A stretch of 64,000 nucleotides of DNA, taken from Alistipes putredinis DSM 17216. Lineage in GTDB: Bacteria > Bacteroidota > Bacteroidia > Bacteroidales > Rikenellaceae. The notes under the pieces are model-generated. The model saw nothing but the letters and a program-made list of their open reading frames with translations, was not told the origin of the DNA and did not search any database. Below, piece after piece: positions 32,142 through 40,815 of this stretch (position 1 is its first letter; each line of letters starts with the position of its first letter). The stretch covers positions 62,001-126,000 of the forward strand of contig NZ_DS499581.1 of the NCBI RefSeq assembly GCF_000154465.1. The letters run 5' to 3'. A program made the translations under genes and the position numbers.

Positions 32142-32173
32142 AAAAAAGGAATCCCCGAAAACGAGGACTCCTT
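32142..32173 (-). terminator. purB terminator
   Basis: AAGGAGTCCTCG and CGGGGATTCCTT (minus strand) pair with minor mismatches around TTTT, followed by six T, 35 bases after the purB stop. Confidence 0.85.
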
Positions 32174-32208
32174 GTTATGGTGAATTGATTTCCTTTCCAG
32201 CTGAACGG

Positions 32209-33558
32209 CTATTCGAATACTCCCGTATAGCTTTGCGGAGTGATTGCCCGCAACTCCTGCTTCACACTCTCGGCCACGTCGAGCGATTCGATGAACTCGG
32301 CGATCGATTCCCGCGTAATGTGTGCGTTGGTGCGTGTAAGCGCCTTGAGCGCTTCGTAAGGCGAAGGATAACCCGCCCGGCGCAGCACGGTCTGGATACC
32401 TTCGGCCACGACCGCCCAGTTGTTTTCCAAATCGCAGTCGAGCGCCTCGCGGTTCAGGAGCAGCTTATTGAGCCCCTTGAGCAGCGACCGCAGGCCGATG
32501 AGCGAATGGGCCATCGGCACGCCGACGTTGCGCAACACGGTCGAATCGGTCAGATCGCGCTGCAAACGCGACAAGGGCAGCTTCGAGGCAAGATGTTCGT
32601 AAATCGCATTGGCGATACCGAAGTTCCCCTCGGCATTCTCGAAGTCGATCGGATTCACTTTATGAGGCATCGCGCTCGAACCCACCTCGCCGGCCTTGAT
32701 CCGCTGCTTGAAATACTCCATCGAAATATACATCCACATATCGCGGCAGAGGTCGATCAGCACGGTGTCGATGCGTTTGAGGTTATCGAAAATCGCCGCC
32801 AGGTTGTCGTAATGCTCGATCTGGGTCGTATATTGCGAACGCTCCAGCCCCAGGCGGTCGTTCACAAATCCATTGGCAAAAGCCACCCAATCCACCGCAG
32901 GATAAGCTACGTGATGCGCGTTGAAATTGCCCGTCGCACCGCCGAACTTGGCAGGCACGGGCAGCGTGCGCAGTTGCGCCAACTGCTTCTCAAGCCGCTC
33001 GACGAAGACCAGCATCTCCTTACCCAAACGGGTGGGCGACGCAGGCTGGCCGTGCGTACGGGCCAACATCGGTACGTCGTGCCATTCGCGGGCCATCTCC
33101 CGAAGCCGGTCAAGCACCTCGGCCGCTGCGGGGAAGTAAACCTCCGCGAGCGCATCCTTGATAGTCAGCGGAATGGAGGTGTTGTTGATGTCCTGCGAAG
33201 TGAGGCCGAAATGCACGAACTCCTTGTAGGCCGAAAGGCCGAGCGCCTCCATCTTCTCCTTCAGAATATATTCGATCGCCTTGACGTCGTGGTTGGTCGT
33301 GGCTTCGATCTCCTTGACACGCAGTGCATCCGCCTCCGAGAAATCGAGGTAGAGCGCCCGCAGCGCTTCGAATTTCGACTTTTCGACCCCGGACAGTTCC
33401 GGTAGCGGCAACTCGCACAGGGCGATGAAATATTCGACCTCGACCCGAATGCGGTAGCGAATCAGGGCATACTCCGAAAAATAATCGGCCAGTTTCTCCG
33501 TTTGATTTCGGTAGCGACCGTCCACGGGAGAAATGGCAGTAAGTTTGTTCAACAACAT
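32209..33558 (-). CDS. purB: Adenylosuccinate lyase
   Basis: A 449-residue fumarase/aspartase-superfamily lyase. It catalyses two purine steps: SAICAR to AICAR, and adenylosuccinate to AMP, releasing fumarate. The signature SSAMPHKVNPIDFENAEGN near residue 290 is the flexible catalytic loop. HFGLTSQDINNT near residue 118 and ARTHGQPASPT near residue 165 carry the substrate-binding and catalytic His positions. Length is typical of the E. coli-type enzyme. It is a single gene with its own promoter and terminator. Confidence 0.97.
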   Translation of the reverse strand: MLLNKLTAISPVDGRYRNQTEKLADYFSEYALIRYRIRVEVEYFIALCELPLPELSGVEKSKFEALRALYLDFSEADALRVKEIEATTNHDVKAIEYILKEKMEALGLSAYKEFVHFGLTSQDINNTSIPLTIKDALAEVYFPAAAEVLDRLREMAREWHDVPMLARTHGQPASPTRLGKEMLVFVERLEKQLAQLRTLPVPAKFGGATGNFNAHHVAYPAVDWVAFANGFVNDRLGLERSQYTTQIEHYDNLAAIFDNLKRIDTVLIDLCRDMWMYISMEYFKQRIKAGEVGSSAMPHKVNPIDFENAEGNFGIANAIYEHLASKLPLSRLQRDLTDSTVLRNVGVPMAHSLIGLRSLLKGLNKLLLNREALDCDLENNWAVVAEGIQTVLRRAGYPSPYEALKALTRTNAHITRESIAEFIESLDVAESVKQELRAITPQSYTGVFE

Positions 33559-33589
33559 AATATTCCGATGCAGATTTGATTTTAGGCTT

Positions 33590-33597
33590 CAAAATTA
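33590..33597 (-). promoter_or_regulatory. purB promoter -7 box
   Basis: TAATTTTG on the minus strand, about 32 bases upstream of the purB ATG. No clear -33 match. Confidence 0.45.
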
Positions 33598-33718
33598 GCA
33601 CTTTTAATCGAGAAATCACACCGATTCTCCGGGAATGACCGATTTTTTCTACCTTTATAGAAGGCGGATATCGGTGTTTTCACTACCTTTCGGGAAGACC
33701 GGAAGACACTCGACATAA

Positions 33719-33765
33719 AAAATAAACCCGTTTATTTTATTCTGTCCTCGTTTTCACTACCTTTG
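33719..33765 (+). promoter_or_regulatory. Promoter module of the DUF4834-MlaE-MlaF operon
   Basis: AAAATAAAC, CC, GTTTATTTT is a perfect 9-bp palindrome (33719-33738), followed by TTCTGTCCTCG and TTTTCACTACCTTTG. The last part holds TACCTTTG (33758-33765) as -7 box, 29 bases before the ATG. A near copy lies before the DUF4435 gene at 48685-48737. Confidence 0.6.
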
Positions 33766-33794
33766 CAACACCTTATATCAATGACACTGAATCA

Positions 33795-34208
33795 ATGAAT
33801 CTACTGATAGCAATCATCGACGGAATCGTCGGCTTCATCCGGCGCAATCCGCTTTTCTGTCTGCTGATCTTCCTGCTGGCGCTCTTTGCCCCTTCGGTAT
33901 TGGGCGGTATCGCCATGTTCGTTCTCTATGCACTCCTGGGCCTGGTCGTGCTGGCCATTATCCTCCTTCTCTCCTTCCGCTGGAGAATTTACCGCATGCG
34001 GAAAGACTTAGAAGATCAATTCGGCGGTCAGGGCTTCGGTCCCGGAGGATCCGGCGGTCCTGCCGGCAATGCCCGCGAAGGCGAAATCCATATCCGCAAA
34101 ACGAAAGGTGCCGGTGAAAAACGCGTCCGCAAGGACGTGGGCGACTACATCGAATTCGAAGAAGTCCCCGCAACAGAAACCGACAAAAACGACCCGGACA
34201 AGCAGTAA
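33795..34208 (+). CDS. DUF4834-family membrane protein
   Basis: A 137-residue protein with two hydrophobic segments (about residues 20-38 and 42-60), then a basic stretch RWRIYRMRKDLEDQF. A Gly/Pro-rich linker and a charged soluble tail KRVRKDVGDYIEFEEVP follow. This layout is that of the Bacteroidota DUF4834 family, of unknown function. It is the first gene of an operon with the MlaE and MlaF homologues (8-base gap), suggesting an accessory role in envelope lipid transport; that is inference from position. Confidence 0.75.
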   Translation: MNLLIAIIDGIVGFIRRNPLFCLLIFLLALFAPSVLGGIAMFVLYALLGLVVLAIILLLSFRWRIYRMRKDLEDQFGGQGFGPGGSGGPAGNAREGEIHIRKTKGAGEKRVRKDVGDYIEFEEVPATETDKNDPDKQ

Positions 34209-34216
34209 AAAACGTT

Positions 34217-34960
34217 ATGCTGAAAATCTTCGAACTGATCGGCCGTTACTTTATCCTGATGGGCAAGGTCTTCTCCCGGCCGGAGAAGCGGGCGATCTAC
34301 CGTCGTCGCATCATCTATGAAATGGAGTCGCTGGGATTGAACTCGATCGGCCTGACGGCGATCATCTCCGTTTTCATCGGTGCGGTCATCACGCTCCAGA
34401 TGTCGATCAACCTCGAATCGCCGTTCATCCCCAAATACATCATCGGCTACGCCACGCGCGAGACGATGATCCTCGAGTTCTCCTCGACGGTCGTAGCCCT
34501 GATCCTGGCCGGCAAGGTAGGGTCGAGCATCGCCTCCGAAATCGGCACGATGCGCATTACCGAACAGATCGACGCCCTGGAAATCATGGGTGTCAATTCG
34601 GCGTCGTACCTGATCCTGCCGAAGATCGTCGCAACCGTGCTTTTCTTCCCCTTCCTGGCGATCCTGAGTATCCTGATCGGTATTGCAGGCGGCTACCTGA
34701 TTTCAGCGCTGACGGGCATCATGATTCCCGACGACTACGTGCAGGGCCTGCTATACGACTTCCGACCCTACTCGATCACCTACACACTTATCAAGATGGC
34801 CGTTTTCGCCTTCATCATCACCTCGATTTCGGCCTTCTACGGCTACTACGCCAAGGGCAACTCGCTCGAAGTGGGGGCCGCCTCGACCAAGGCGGTCGTG
34901 GCCAGCTCGATCGTCATCATGATCTTCAACTTGATTCTCACCCAAATCCTGCTTATATGA
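34217..34960 (+). CDS. MlaE-family ABC permease (phospholipid/lipid asymmetry)
   Basis: A 247-residue integral membrane protein of the MlaE/YrbE family, the permease that moves phospholipids between inner membrane and periplasm with an MCE protein. Conserved parts are GAVITLQMSINLES, REFSSTVVALILAGKVGSSIASEIGTMRITEQIDALE-type sequence near residues 85-125, and the C-terminal GNSLEVGAASTKAVV. Five to six membrane segments are evident. The stop overlaps the next ATG (ATGA). The MCE-domain partner is not in this window. Confidence 0.93.
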   Translation: MLKIFELIGRYFILMGKVFSRPEKRAIYRRRIIYEMESLGLNSIGLTAIISVFIGAVITLQMSINLESPFIPKYIIGYATRETMILEFSSTVVALILAGKVGSSIASEIGTMRITEQIDALEIMGVNSASYLILPKIVATVLFFPFLAILSILIGIAGGYLISALTGIMIPDDYVQGLLYDFRPYSITYTLIKMAVFAFIITSISAFYGYYAKGNSLEVGAASTKAVVASSIVIMIFNLILTQILLI

Positions 34961-35721
34961 TCAAGGCAGACCATATCTCGAAATCCTTCGACGGACGCGT
35001 CGTTCTCGACGACGTCAGCGTCGAATTCGACACCGGCACGACCAACCTGGTGATCGGCAAGAGCGGCTCGGGCAAGACGGTGCTGCTCAAATGTCTGGTG
35101 GGCCTGCACGAAGTCGATTCCGGCAGTATCTGGTACGACGACATCGACTTCACGGCCCTCGGATTCAAGGAGCGAAAGGCGATCCGCCGCGATATCGGCA
35201 TGCTCTTCCAGGGCGGTGCGCTGCTCGACTCCTCGACCGTCGAGGAGAACGTCAAGCTTCCGCTCGACCTCTTCACCGAGCAAAGCGAAAAGGAGAAGAT
35301 GGAACGGGTCAATTTCTGCCTCCAGCGCGTGCGGCTCAACGGAGCCAATCACCTCTACCCCGCAGAACTGTCGGGCGGTATGATCAAGCGTGCGGCTATC
35401 GCCCGGGCCATCGTACTGAATCCCAAATACCTCTTCTGCGACGAACCCAACTCGGGCCTCGACCCCCAGACTTCGATCGTGATCGACAACCTGATCCACG
35501 AGATCACCCAGGAATACGGCATCACCACGATCATCAACACCCACGATATGAATTCGGTCATGGAGATCGGCGAGAAGATCGTCTATATCCACGAAGGACG
35601 CAAGTGGTGGGAAGGAACCAAAGAGGAAATTCTGCACGCCCGCAACAGAGAGCTGAACGATTTCGTCTTCGCTTCGGCCATGGCCAAACGAGCCAAACAG
35701 ATGACTCCCGACGGAGAATAA
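34957..35721 (+). CDS. MlaF-family ABC ATP-binding protein
   Basis: A 254-residue ATPase paired with the MlaE permease. Walker A is GKSGSGKT (residues 32-39), the signature LSGGMIKRAAIARA, and Walker B LFCDEPNSGLDPQT, where the NSGLDP form is typical of MlaF-type ATPases. The switch region INTHDMNSVMEIGEKI follows. It is the last gene of the operon; a 14-bp hairpin comes 21 bases after the stop. Confidence 0.93.
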   Translation: MIKADHISKSFDGRVVLDDVSVEFDTGTTNLVIGKSGSGKTVLLKCLVGLHEVDSGSIWYDDIDFTALGFKERKAIRRDIGMLFQGGALLDSSTVEENVKLPLDLFTEQSEKEKMERVNFCLQRVRLNGANHLYPAELSGGMIKRAAIARAIVLNPKYLFCDEPNSGLDPQTSIVIDNLIHEITQEYGITTIINTHDMNSVMEIGEKIVYIHEGRKWWEGTKEEILHARNRELNDFVFASAMAKRAKQMTPDGE

Positions 35722-35742
35722 CGAACTGATACGCCTGACGAT

Positions 35743-35772
35743 CGGAAGGCCGGAAAGTTTTCCGGCCTTCCG
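35743..35772 (+). terminator. Hairpin after the mla operon
   Basis: CGGAAGGCCGGAAA and TTTCCGGCCTTCCG form a perfect 14-bp stem with a 2-base loop. No T-run follows, so termination may be incomplete or hairpin-driven. Confidence 0.6.
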
Positions 35773-35802
35773 CCGTATTCTGGCGAAATATTTGCGAGTA
35801 TA

Positions 35803-35834
35803 TTTGTTTATAAAGGATAAAGTGTATAATTTTG
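35803..35834 (+). promoter_or_regulatory. gapA promoter
   Basis: TTTG at 35803-35806, 20 bases, TAATTTTG at 35827-35834: a perfect consensus. It gives a leader of about 48 bases and excludes longer in-frame starts upstream. Confidence 0.8.
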
Positions 35835-35887
35835 TTCTTCCGAAAGGGAAAATCGACAACGAATATTTACCTAAAATAAAATACGTC

Positions 35888-36901
35888 ATGTCAAAGATCA
35901 AAGTTGGTATCAACGGTTTCGGTCGCATCGGCCGGTTGGTATTCCGGGCTGCCTGCACCCACGCAGACACTATCGAAGTAGTAGGCATCAACGACCTCAT
36001 TCCGGTCGATTATATGGCCTACATGCTCAAATACGACTCGGTACACGGTCGTTTCGACGGTACGGTCGAGGTAAAGGGCGACAAGCTGGTGGTTAACGGA
36101 CACGAGATCCGCGTAACCGCAGAGAAAGATCCCGCGAACCTCAAGTGGAACGAAGTAGGCGCAGAATACATCGTTGAATCGACCGGTCTGTTCCTGACCC
36201 GCGAAAAGTCGGAGGCCCACCTGAAGGCCGGCGCCAAATACGTCGTTATGTCGGCCCCCTCGAAAGACGATACCCCGATGTTCGTATGCGGCGTGAACGC
36301 CGATACCTACGCAGGCCAGGATATCGTATCGAACGCATCGTGCACGACCAACTGCCTGGCTCCGCTGGCCAAGGTCATCAACGACAAGTTCGGCATCATC
36401 GAAGGTCTGATGACTACCGTACATGCGACTACCGCTACGCAGAAGACCGTAGATGGTCCTTCGATGAAGGACTGGCGCGGCGGCCGTGCGTCGATCGGCA
36501 ACATCATCCCCTCTTCGACGGGTGCAGCCAAGGCCGTAGGCAAGGTAATCCCCGCGCTGGCAGGCAAACTGACCGGTATGTCGTTCCGCGTTCCGACGCT
36601 CGACGTTTCGGTAGTCGATCTGACCGTGCGTTTGGAAAAGGCAGCGACTTACGACGAGGTGAAAGCCGCCGTTAAACACGCTTCGGAAAACGAACTCAAG
36701 GGTATCCTGGGTTACACCGAGGACGACGTGGTTTCGACCGATTTCACGAGCGACCCCCGTACGTCGATCTTCGATGCCAAGGCCGGTATCGCCCTGAACG
36801 ATCGCTTTATGAAACTCGTTTCGTGGTACGACAACGAATGGGGCTATTCGAACAAGATCATTATGCTGATCGGTAAGATGGCCGCATACAACAACAAATA
36901 A
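35888..36901 (+). CDS. gapA: Glyceraldehyde-3-phosphate dehydrogenase
   Basis: A 337-residue NAD-dependent glycolytic dehydrogenase converting glyceraldehyde-3-phosphate to 1,3-bisphosphoglycerate. The Rossmann motif is KVGINGFGRIGR at residues 5-16, the catalytic cysteine is in SNASCTTNCLAP near residue 155, and the C-terminal SWYDNEWGYSNKI is present. The start MSKIKVGINGF agrees with the promoter position just upstream. Monocistronic, closed by a 36-base perfect palindrome terminator. Confidence 0.98.
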   Translation: MSKIKVGINGFGRIGRLVFRAACTHADTIEVVGINDLIPVDYMAYMLKYDSVHGRFDGTVEVKGDKLVVNGHEIRVTAEKDPANLKWNEVGAEYIVESTGLFLTREKSEAHLKAGAKYVVMSAPSKDDTPMFVCGVNADTYAGQDIVSNASCTTNCLAPLAKVINDKFGIIEGLMTTVHATTATQKTVDGPSMKDWRGGRASIGNIIPSSTGAAKAVGKVIPALAGKLTGMSFRVPTLDVSVVDLTVRLEKAATYDEVKAAVKHASENELKGILGYTEDDVVSTDFTSDPRTSIFDAKAGIALNDRFMKLVSWYDNEWGYSNKIIMLIGKMAAYNNK

Positions 36902-36919
36902 TCCCTCGTTACACGGATA

Positions 36920-36955
36920 AAAAGAGGTTCTCCAAAATTTTGGAGAACCTCTTTT
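36920..36955 (+). terminator. gapA terminator
   Basis: AAAAGAGGTTCTCCAAAA and its exact complement form a perfect 18-bp palindrome ending in TTTT; it can act on both strands. Confidence 0.9.
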
Positions 36956-37034
36956 ATTACGATCGCAACAGGTTCAGAACGGAGGTCGGAAAATTGGGGC
37001 CATAGACGCATCGACCTACGGCCGCAGGCCCGCA

Positions 37035-37439
37035 TCACGGCCGCGACACCTTGAGCTCGATCGACGCCCCTCCCCACTGGTTGATGGAATACTCCTTATC
37101 GAGCACGGTCCGGTCGCCATAGCGAATCCGCACCTGCAACGGGAACGGAGGATGTCCCCCGATTTCGTTGTCGCGGGGCAGCGTATGAGGGATCACATAA
37201 ATATAGAGCACGATACGCTCGCACGGAACGGTTTCGAGCGTAAGACTGCGATGCAGGTCCAACCCCTCCGGCGGTGCCTCCAGATTGCTCCCCATCTCAG
37301 CCACCCGGCTCTCGGCCGAGGCAAAGCCGATCCGGTTACCCGAGGCATCGAACGCCCCGCACATCAGCGCGGCATTGTAACGCCACCACTGGTCGAAGCC
37401 ACTCCGGATTTCGACCGTAAATTTTTCAACGGATTTCAT
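37035..37439 (-). CDS. Hypothetical protein
   Basis: A 134-residue soluble protein starting MKSVEKFTVEIRSGFDQWWR, with no signal peptide, no membrane segment and no family that I recognise. The sequence has a beta-rich pattern (RIVLYIYVIPHTL, FPLQVRIRYGDRTVLDKEY), possibly a small beta-sandwich. A -7 box TATATTTG on the minus strand lies at 37447-37454, only 7 bases before the ATG, so the mRNA may be leaderless. It converges on gapA. Confidence 0.7.
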   Translation of the reverse strand: MKSVEKFTVEIRSGFDQWWRYNAALMCGAFDASGNRIGFASAESRVAEMGSNLEAPPEGLDLHRSLTLETVPCERIVLYIYVIPHTLPRDNEIGGHPPFPLQVRIRYGDRTVLDKEYSINQWGGASIELKVSRP

Positions 37440-37446
37440 CACAGGA

Positions 37447-37454
37447 CAAATATA
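37447..37454 (-). promoter_or_regulatory. -7 box of the hypothetical gene
   Basis: TATATTTG on the minus strand, perfect consensus, a few bases from the start codon. Confidence 0.5.
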
Positions 37455-37580
37455 ACTTTTTTATCGCTATGTCCCACACATCCGGGCAACAATCTCTCCT
37501 GGATACACCGCCGGCAGACGGCACTCGGAATCATTCCGGCACACGTCCCTGCGGGGAGAGTCGCTAAAACCGGCGAAACC

Positions 37581-37612
37581 TTTGGTACTTTTCCGTTTTT
37601 TTCATAACTTTG
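37581..37612 (+). promoter_or_regulatory. Promoter of the DUF177-rpmF-plsX-fabH operon
   Basis: TTTG at 37581-37584, 20 bases, TAACTTTG at 37605-37612. It implies a start near 37618 and a leader of about 13 bases, fixing the start codon at 37631. Confidence 0.8.
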
Positions 37613-37630
37613 CAGACTGGAAGTATCGAA

Positions 37631-38212
37631 ATGAACGCCGCACGAAAATATTCCATCGCCTGGAAAGGCCTCTCGGAGGGAGAACATACGTTCGACTTCG
37701 AAGCGGGCGACGACCTGTTCCGGCTTTTCGAAAACACCGAAATCAAAGGCGGGCACTGCGACGTGAAGGTGAATCTTTTACGGGCGGCACGTCAGCTTCG
37801 CCTCGAGATTTCGATCCGGGGCAGCGTAGTGGTGGAGTGCGATCGCTGTCTGGGCGATTGTTCCGTTCCGATCGATTACGAAGGAGAATTGCTGGTGAAA
37901 TTCTCCGACGAAGTCCGCGAATACGACGGAGATACCTTGTGGCTCTCACCCTCGGAAGATTTCGTGGATCTGACGCAATATATTTACGAAAGCATCGTCC
38001 TTTCTCTGCCCTATCAGCGGGTGCACCCCGACGGGGAGTGCGATCCGGATATGTTGGGACGCTTCCGCATCGTTTCCGAGCAGGAGTTCGAAACGATCGA
38101 GAACGAAACGCAACAGCGGGAAAGAGAGGCCTCGGGCTCCGGACAATGGACCGAACAACTGTCCGCCATCAAACAACAGATGGAGCAGGAAGAAAAAGAC
38201 AAGAAACATTAA
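37631..38212 (+). CDS. DUF177/YceD-family protein
   Basis: A 193-residue member of the YceD (DUF177) family, which is nearly always encoded directly before rpmF and is linked to 23S rRNA accumulation in bacteria and plants. The conserved core VVVECDRCLGDCSVPIDYEGE is near residue 70, followed by the acidic stretch WLSPSEDFVDLTQYIYESI. The ATG at 37631 is chosen because the promoter overlaps the only longer in-frame start. Next gene rpmF is 21 bases downstream. Confidence 0.9.
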   Translation: MNAARKYSIAWKGLSEGEHTFDFEAGDDLFRLFENTEIKGGHCDVKVNLLRAARQLRLEISIRGSVVVECDRCLGDCSVPIDYEGELLVKFSDEVREYDGDTLWLSPSEDFVDLTQYIYESIVLSLPYQRVHPDGECDPDMLGRFRIVSEQEFETIENETQQREREASGSGQWTEQLSAIKQQMEQEEKDKKH

Positions 38213-38233
38213 ACTAATAATTGATAATACAAA

Positions 38234-38419
38234 ATGGCACATCCTAAACACAAAATCTCGTCAACCCGCCGCGACAAGCGTAGAACTCACTACAAAGCAG
38301 TCGTTCCCACGGTCGTAACCTGCTCGAACTGCGGCGCATCGGTACTCTACCACCGGGTATGCCCCGAATGCGGCTTCTATCGCGGCAAGCTGGCTATCGA
38401 GAAGAAAGCGGCGGAATAA
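38234..38419 (+). CDS. rpmF: 50S ribosomal protein L32
   Basis: A 61-residue L32 with the usual start MAHPKHKISSTRRDKRRTHY and a zinc ribbon made of two Cys pairs, CSNCG and CPECG, around residues 33-50. So this is the zinc-containing form. It lies in the DUF177-rpmF-plsX-fabH order found in many bacteria. Confidence 0.97.
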   Translation: MAHPKHKISSTRRDKRRTHYKAVVPTVVTCSNCGASVLYHRVCPECGFYRGKLAIEKKAAE

Positions 38420-38492
38420 TCTCCGCCGCCGGGTCCCTTTCGGATTTTCAGCCGAAAGAGCGTAATCTATTTTACTAACCAAATCTCAGATT

Positions 38493-39443
38493 ATGTTAAA
38501 GATTGGTGTAGATGCCATGGGAGGCGATTTCGCCCCGGAGGCAGCAGTCAAAGGCGCCGTAATGGCCGTCGATGCAATCGGCGACGAATGCCGGATCGTA
38601 CTCTTCGGCGACGAGGATCGGATTCGGGCAGTCCTGAAAGCGGAAAACTGTGCGGCGGACCGGTTCGATATCGTACATACGACCGAAGTGATCGAAATGG
38701 GCGACCATCCGGCCAAAGCCTTCCAGCAAAAGACCAATTCAAGCATCGTCGTCGGGTTCGGTTATCTGGCCAAAGGACTCATCAACGGCTTCGCCAGCGC
38801 CGGCAGCACCGGAGCGATGATGGTGGGTTCGATGCAGGCCGTCAAGCCGATCGAAGGCGTGATACGTCCCACGATCTCCACGGTCGCTCCGACCGTCACG
38901 GGCGGGAAAGTCCTGCTGCTCGACGTAGGTCTGAACGTCGATTGCAAGCCCGAAGTATTGGCTCAATACGGCATTATCGGTTCGATTTACGCCCAGGCTA
39001 TGCTCGGGATCCGGAATCCCCGGGTCGCGGTACTGAATATCGGAGAGGAAGAAACCAAAGGCAACGCCCAAAGCAAGGCGGCCTATGAACTGATGAAAGA
39101 ATCCGAAGAGTTCAACTTCGTCGGCAACGTCGAAGGTTCTCACCTCTTCTCGGGGCAGGTAGCCGACGTGATCGTCTGCGACGGTTTTGTCGGCAATACG
39201 CTGCTGAAAACCGTAGAGGGGCTTTTCCGGATCAACAAAGCGCTTAAAATCCCCGAAACTCCGTTCTGGAGGGATATGAACTACGAATACGTGGGCGGCA
39301 CGCCGGTACTCGGTGTCAACGCCCCGGTAGTCATCGGACACGGATGTTCTTCGGCGCTGGCAATCAAAAATATGATTCTTACGACCGAACGTTGCGCCCA
39401 AACCGGCGTGACCGCGAAGTTGCAGAATGCTTTCAAAAACTAA
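38493..39443 (+). CDS. plsX: Phosphate acyltransferase PlsX
   Basis: A 316-residue peripheral membrane enzyme that makes acyl-phosphate from acyl-ACP for the first step of phospholipid synthesis. The N-terminus KIGVDAMGGDFAPEAAVKGA is diagnostic. GSTGAMMVGSM near residue 108 and DVIVCDGFVGNTLLKTVEG near residue 225 are family blocks. The gene follows rpmF and precedes fabH by 12 bases, a standard fatty-acid/phospholipid arrangement. Confidence 0.97.
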   Translation: MLKIGVDAMGGDFAPEAAVKGAVMAVDAIGDECRIVLFGDEDRIRAVLKAENCAADRFDIVHTTEVIEMGDHPAKAFQQKTNSSIVVGFGYLAKGLINGFASAGSTGAMMVGSMQAVKPIEGVIRPTISTVAPTVTGGKVLLLDVGLNVDCKPEVLAQYGIIGSIYAQAMLGIRNPRVAVLNIGEEETKGNAQSKAAYELMKESEEFNFVGNVEGSHLFSGQVADVIVCDGFVGNTLLKTVEGLFRINKALKIPETPFWRDMNYEYVGGTPVLGVNAPVVIGHGCSSALAIKNMILTTERCAQTGVTAKLQNAFKN

Positions 39444-39455
39444 ACCGCTCCCCGA

Positions 39456-40460
39456 ATGAAGAAAATTACAGCGGCAATTACAGGTGTAGGGGCCTACCTG
39501 CCTGATTATCTGCTTACCAACGACGAATTAAGCCGAATGGTGGACACTTCCGACGAGTGGATCATGACACGCATCGGCATCAAAACCCGCCATATCCTCA
39601 AGGGAGAGGGGTTGGGTACATCTTATATGGGCGCACGCGCCATCAAAGACCTGCTGGAAAAAACCGGGGTTAATCCGCTGGAGATCGACATCGTGATCTG
39701 CGCCACGGTTACCCCGGATATGTTTTTCCCCTCGACGGGCAATCTGATCGCCGACCAGACCGGTTGTAAAAACGCTTTCGCCTACGACATTTCCGCTGCA
39801 TGCAGCGGCTTCCTGTTCGCCCTGACGACAGGGTCCCAGTTCATCGAAACGGGCTATGCCAAAAAAGTAATCGTCGTCGGCGCCGACAAGATGTCCTCGA
39901 TCGTCGATTACAAGGACCGCAACACTTGTCCGATTTTCGGCGACGGCGCAGCGGCCGTATTGCTGGAACCCAACAAAGAAGGTTACGGCGTCATCGATGC
40001 GATCCTCCATTCGGACGGTTCGGGCGAACAACACCTCTATATGAAAGCAGGCGGCTCGCGCTATCCCGCTTCCGAAGAAACCGTGCGCAACAACTGGCAC
40101 ACGATCACCCAGGACGGGCCAGCCGTTTTCAAGGCAGCCGTATCGAACATGGCCAACGTATCGGAGGAGATGATGCAACGCCACCATCTGACCGCCCAGG
40201 ACATCCGCTATCTGGTACCCCATCAGGCCAACTTGCGTATCATCGACGCGACGGCCAAACGTATGGGATTGGGACGCGAGAAATGTATGATCAATATCGA
40301 CCGCAACGGTAACACGACCGCAGCGACGATTCCGCTTTGCCTGTATGAATACGAAGCGGCTCTCTGCAAAGGGGACAACCTGATTCTGGCGTCGTTCGGC
40401 GGCGGATATACGTGGGGTTCCATCTATGTAAAATGGGCTTACGACGGCGAAAACTGCTAA
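39456..40460 (+). CDS. fabH: Beta-ketoacyl-ACP synthase III
   Basis: A 334-residue thiolase-fold enzyme that starts fatty-acid synthesis by condensing acetyl-CoA with malonyl-ACP. The catalytic Cys lies in DISAACSGFLFAL near residue 114; the His is in VPHQANLRI near residue 255 and the Asn in NIDRNGNTTAAT near residue 285. The sequence ends WGSIYVKWAY. The operon closes with a terminator 22 bases after the stop. Confidence 0.97.
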   Translation: MKKITAAITGVGAYLPDYLLTNDELSRMVDTSDEWIMTRIGIKTRHILKGEGLGTSYMGARAIKDLLEKTGVNPLEIDIVICATVTPDMFFPSTGNLIADQTGCKNAFAYDISAACSGFLFALTTGSQFIETGYAKKVIVVGADKMSSIVDYKDRNTCPIFGDGAAAVLLEPNKEGYGVIDAILHSDGSGEQHLYMKAGGSRYPASEETVRNNWHTITQDGPAVFKAAVSNMANVSEEMMQRHHLTAQDIRYLVPHQANLRIIDATAKRMGLGREKCMINIDRNGNTTAATIPLCLYEYEAALCKGDNLILASFGGGYTWGSIYVKWAYDGENC

Positions 40461-40481
40461 TTTTTCAAACAAAATACTTTC

Positions 40482-40513
40482 AAACGATGCCCGACTTTAG
40501 TCGGGCATCGTTT
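40482..40513 (+). terminator. fabH operon terminator
   Basis: AAACGATGCCCGA and TCGGGCATCGTTT form a 13-bp stem with loop CTTTAG, followed by ATTGTTTT. Confidence 0.85.
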
Positions 40514-40582
40514 ATTGTTTTCCCCTATGTCGAGATCAAATAATCGTATAAAAAAATCTGCACGAAATAGACGTTATTTGCT

Positions 40583-40590
40583 TATATTTG
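40583..40590 (+). promoter_or_regulatory. Possible distal ferritin promoter -7 box
   Basis: TATATTTG, perfect consensus, 225 bases upstream of the ferritin ATG. Confidence 0.4.
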
Positions 40591-40645
40591 CATAAAGTAA
40601 AAGCCTCCGGGCGATGGCCGGTTCCGCCTCGTTTTAGACTTGCAC

Positions 40646-40653
40646 TATTTTTG
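40646..40653 (+). promoter_or_regulatory. Possible proximal ferritin promoter -7 box
   Basis: TATTTTTG fits TAnnTTTG, 162 bases upstream of the ferritin ATG. Two starts with long leaders leave room for regulation by iron or oxygen, which I cannot show. Confidence 0.4.
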
Positions 40654-40815
40654 CAGGGTAAAGCGATTGACGAAGCAACGACAAAACCGGAGTCCGGGAC
40701 TCTCCGACCGAAAAAGAGAAATGTTTCGCTCGACATTTTCGACGAACGACAGCTGCGGAAGAGTTCGCGGAAAATAACGGAAAAACAGGAAATTTAACAA
40801 TTTAACAAAATAGTT

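Larger units (their letters stand above)
40514..40815. other. Ferritin upstream region
   Basis: About 300 bases with no supported gene. A weakly open frame from 40588 lacks any family resemblance. Two promoter boxes are listed separately. Confidence 0.55.

Noticed and set aside
35792..35887. N-terminal extension of gapA
   Set aside because: The promoter lies inside the extension and the family starts at MSKIKVGINGFGRIGR.
37610..37630. TTG start for the DUF177 gene
   Set aside because: It overlaps the -7 promoter box, so it would lie upstream of the transcript.
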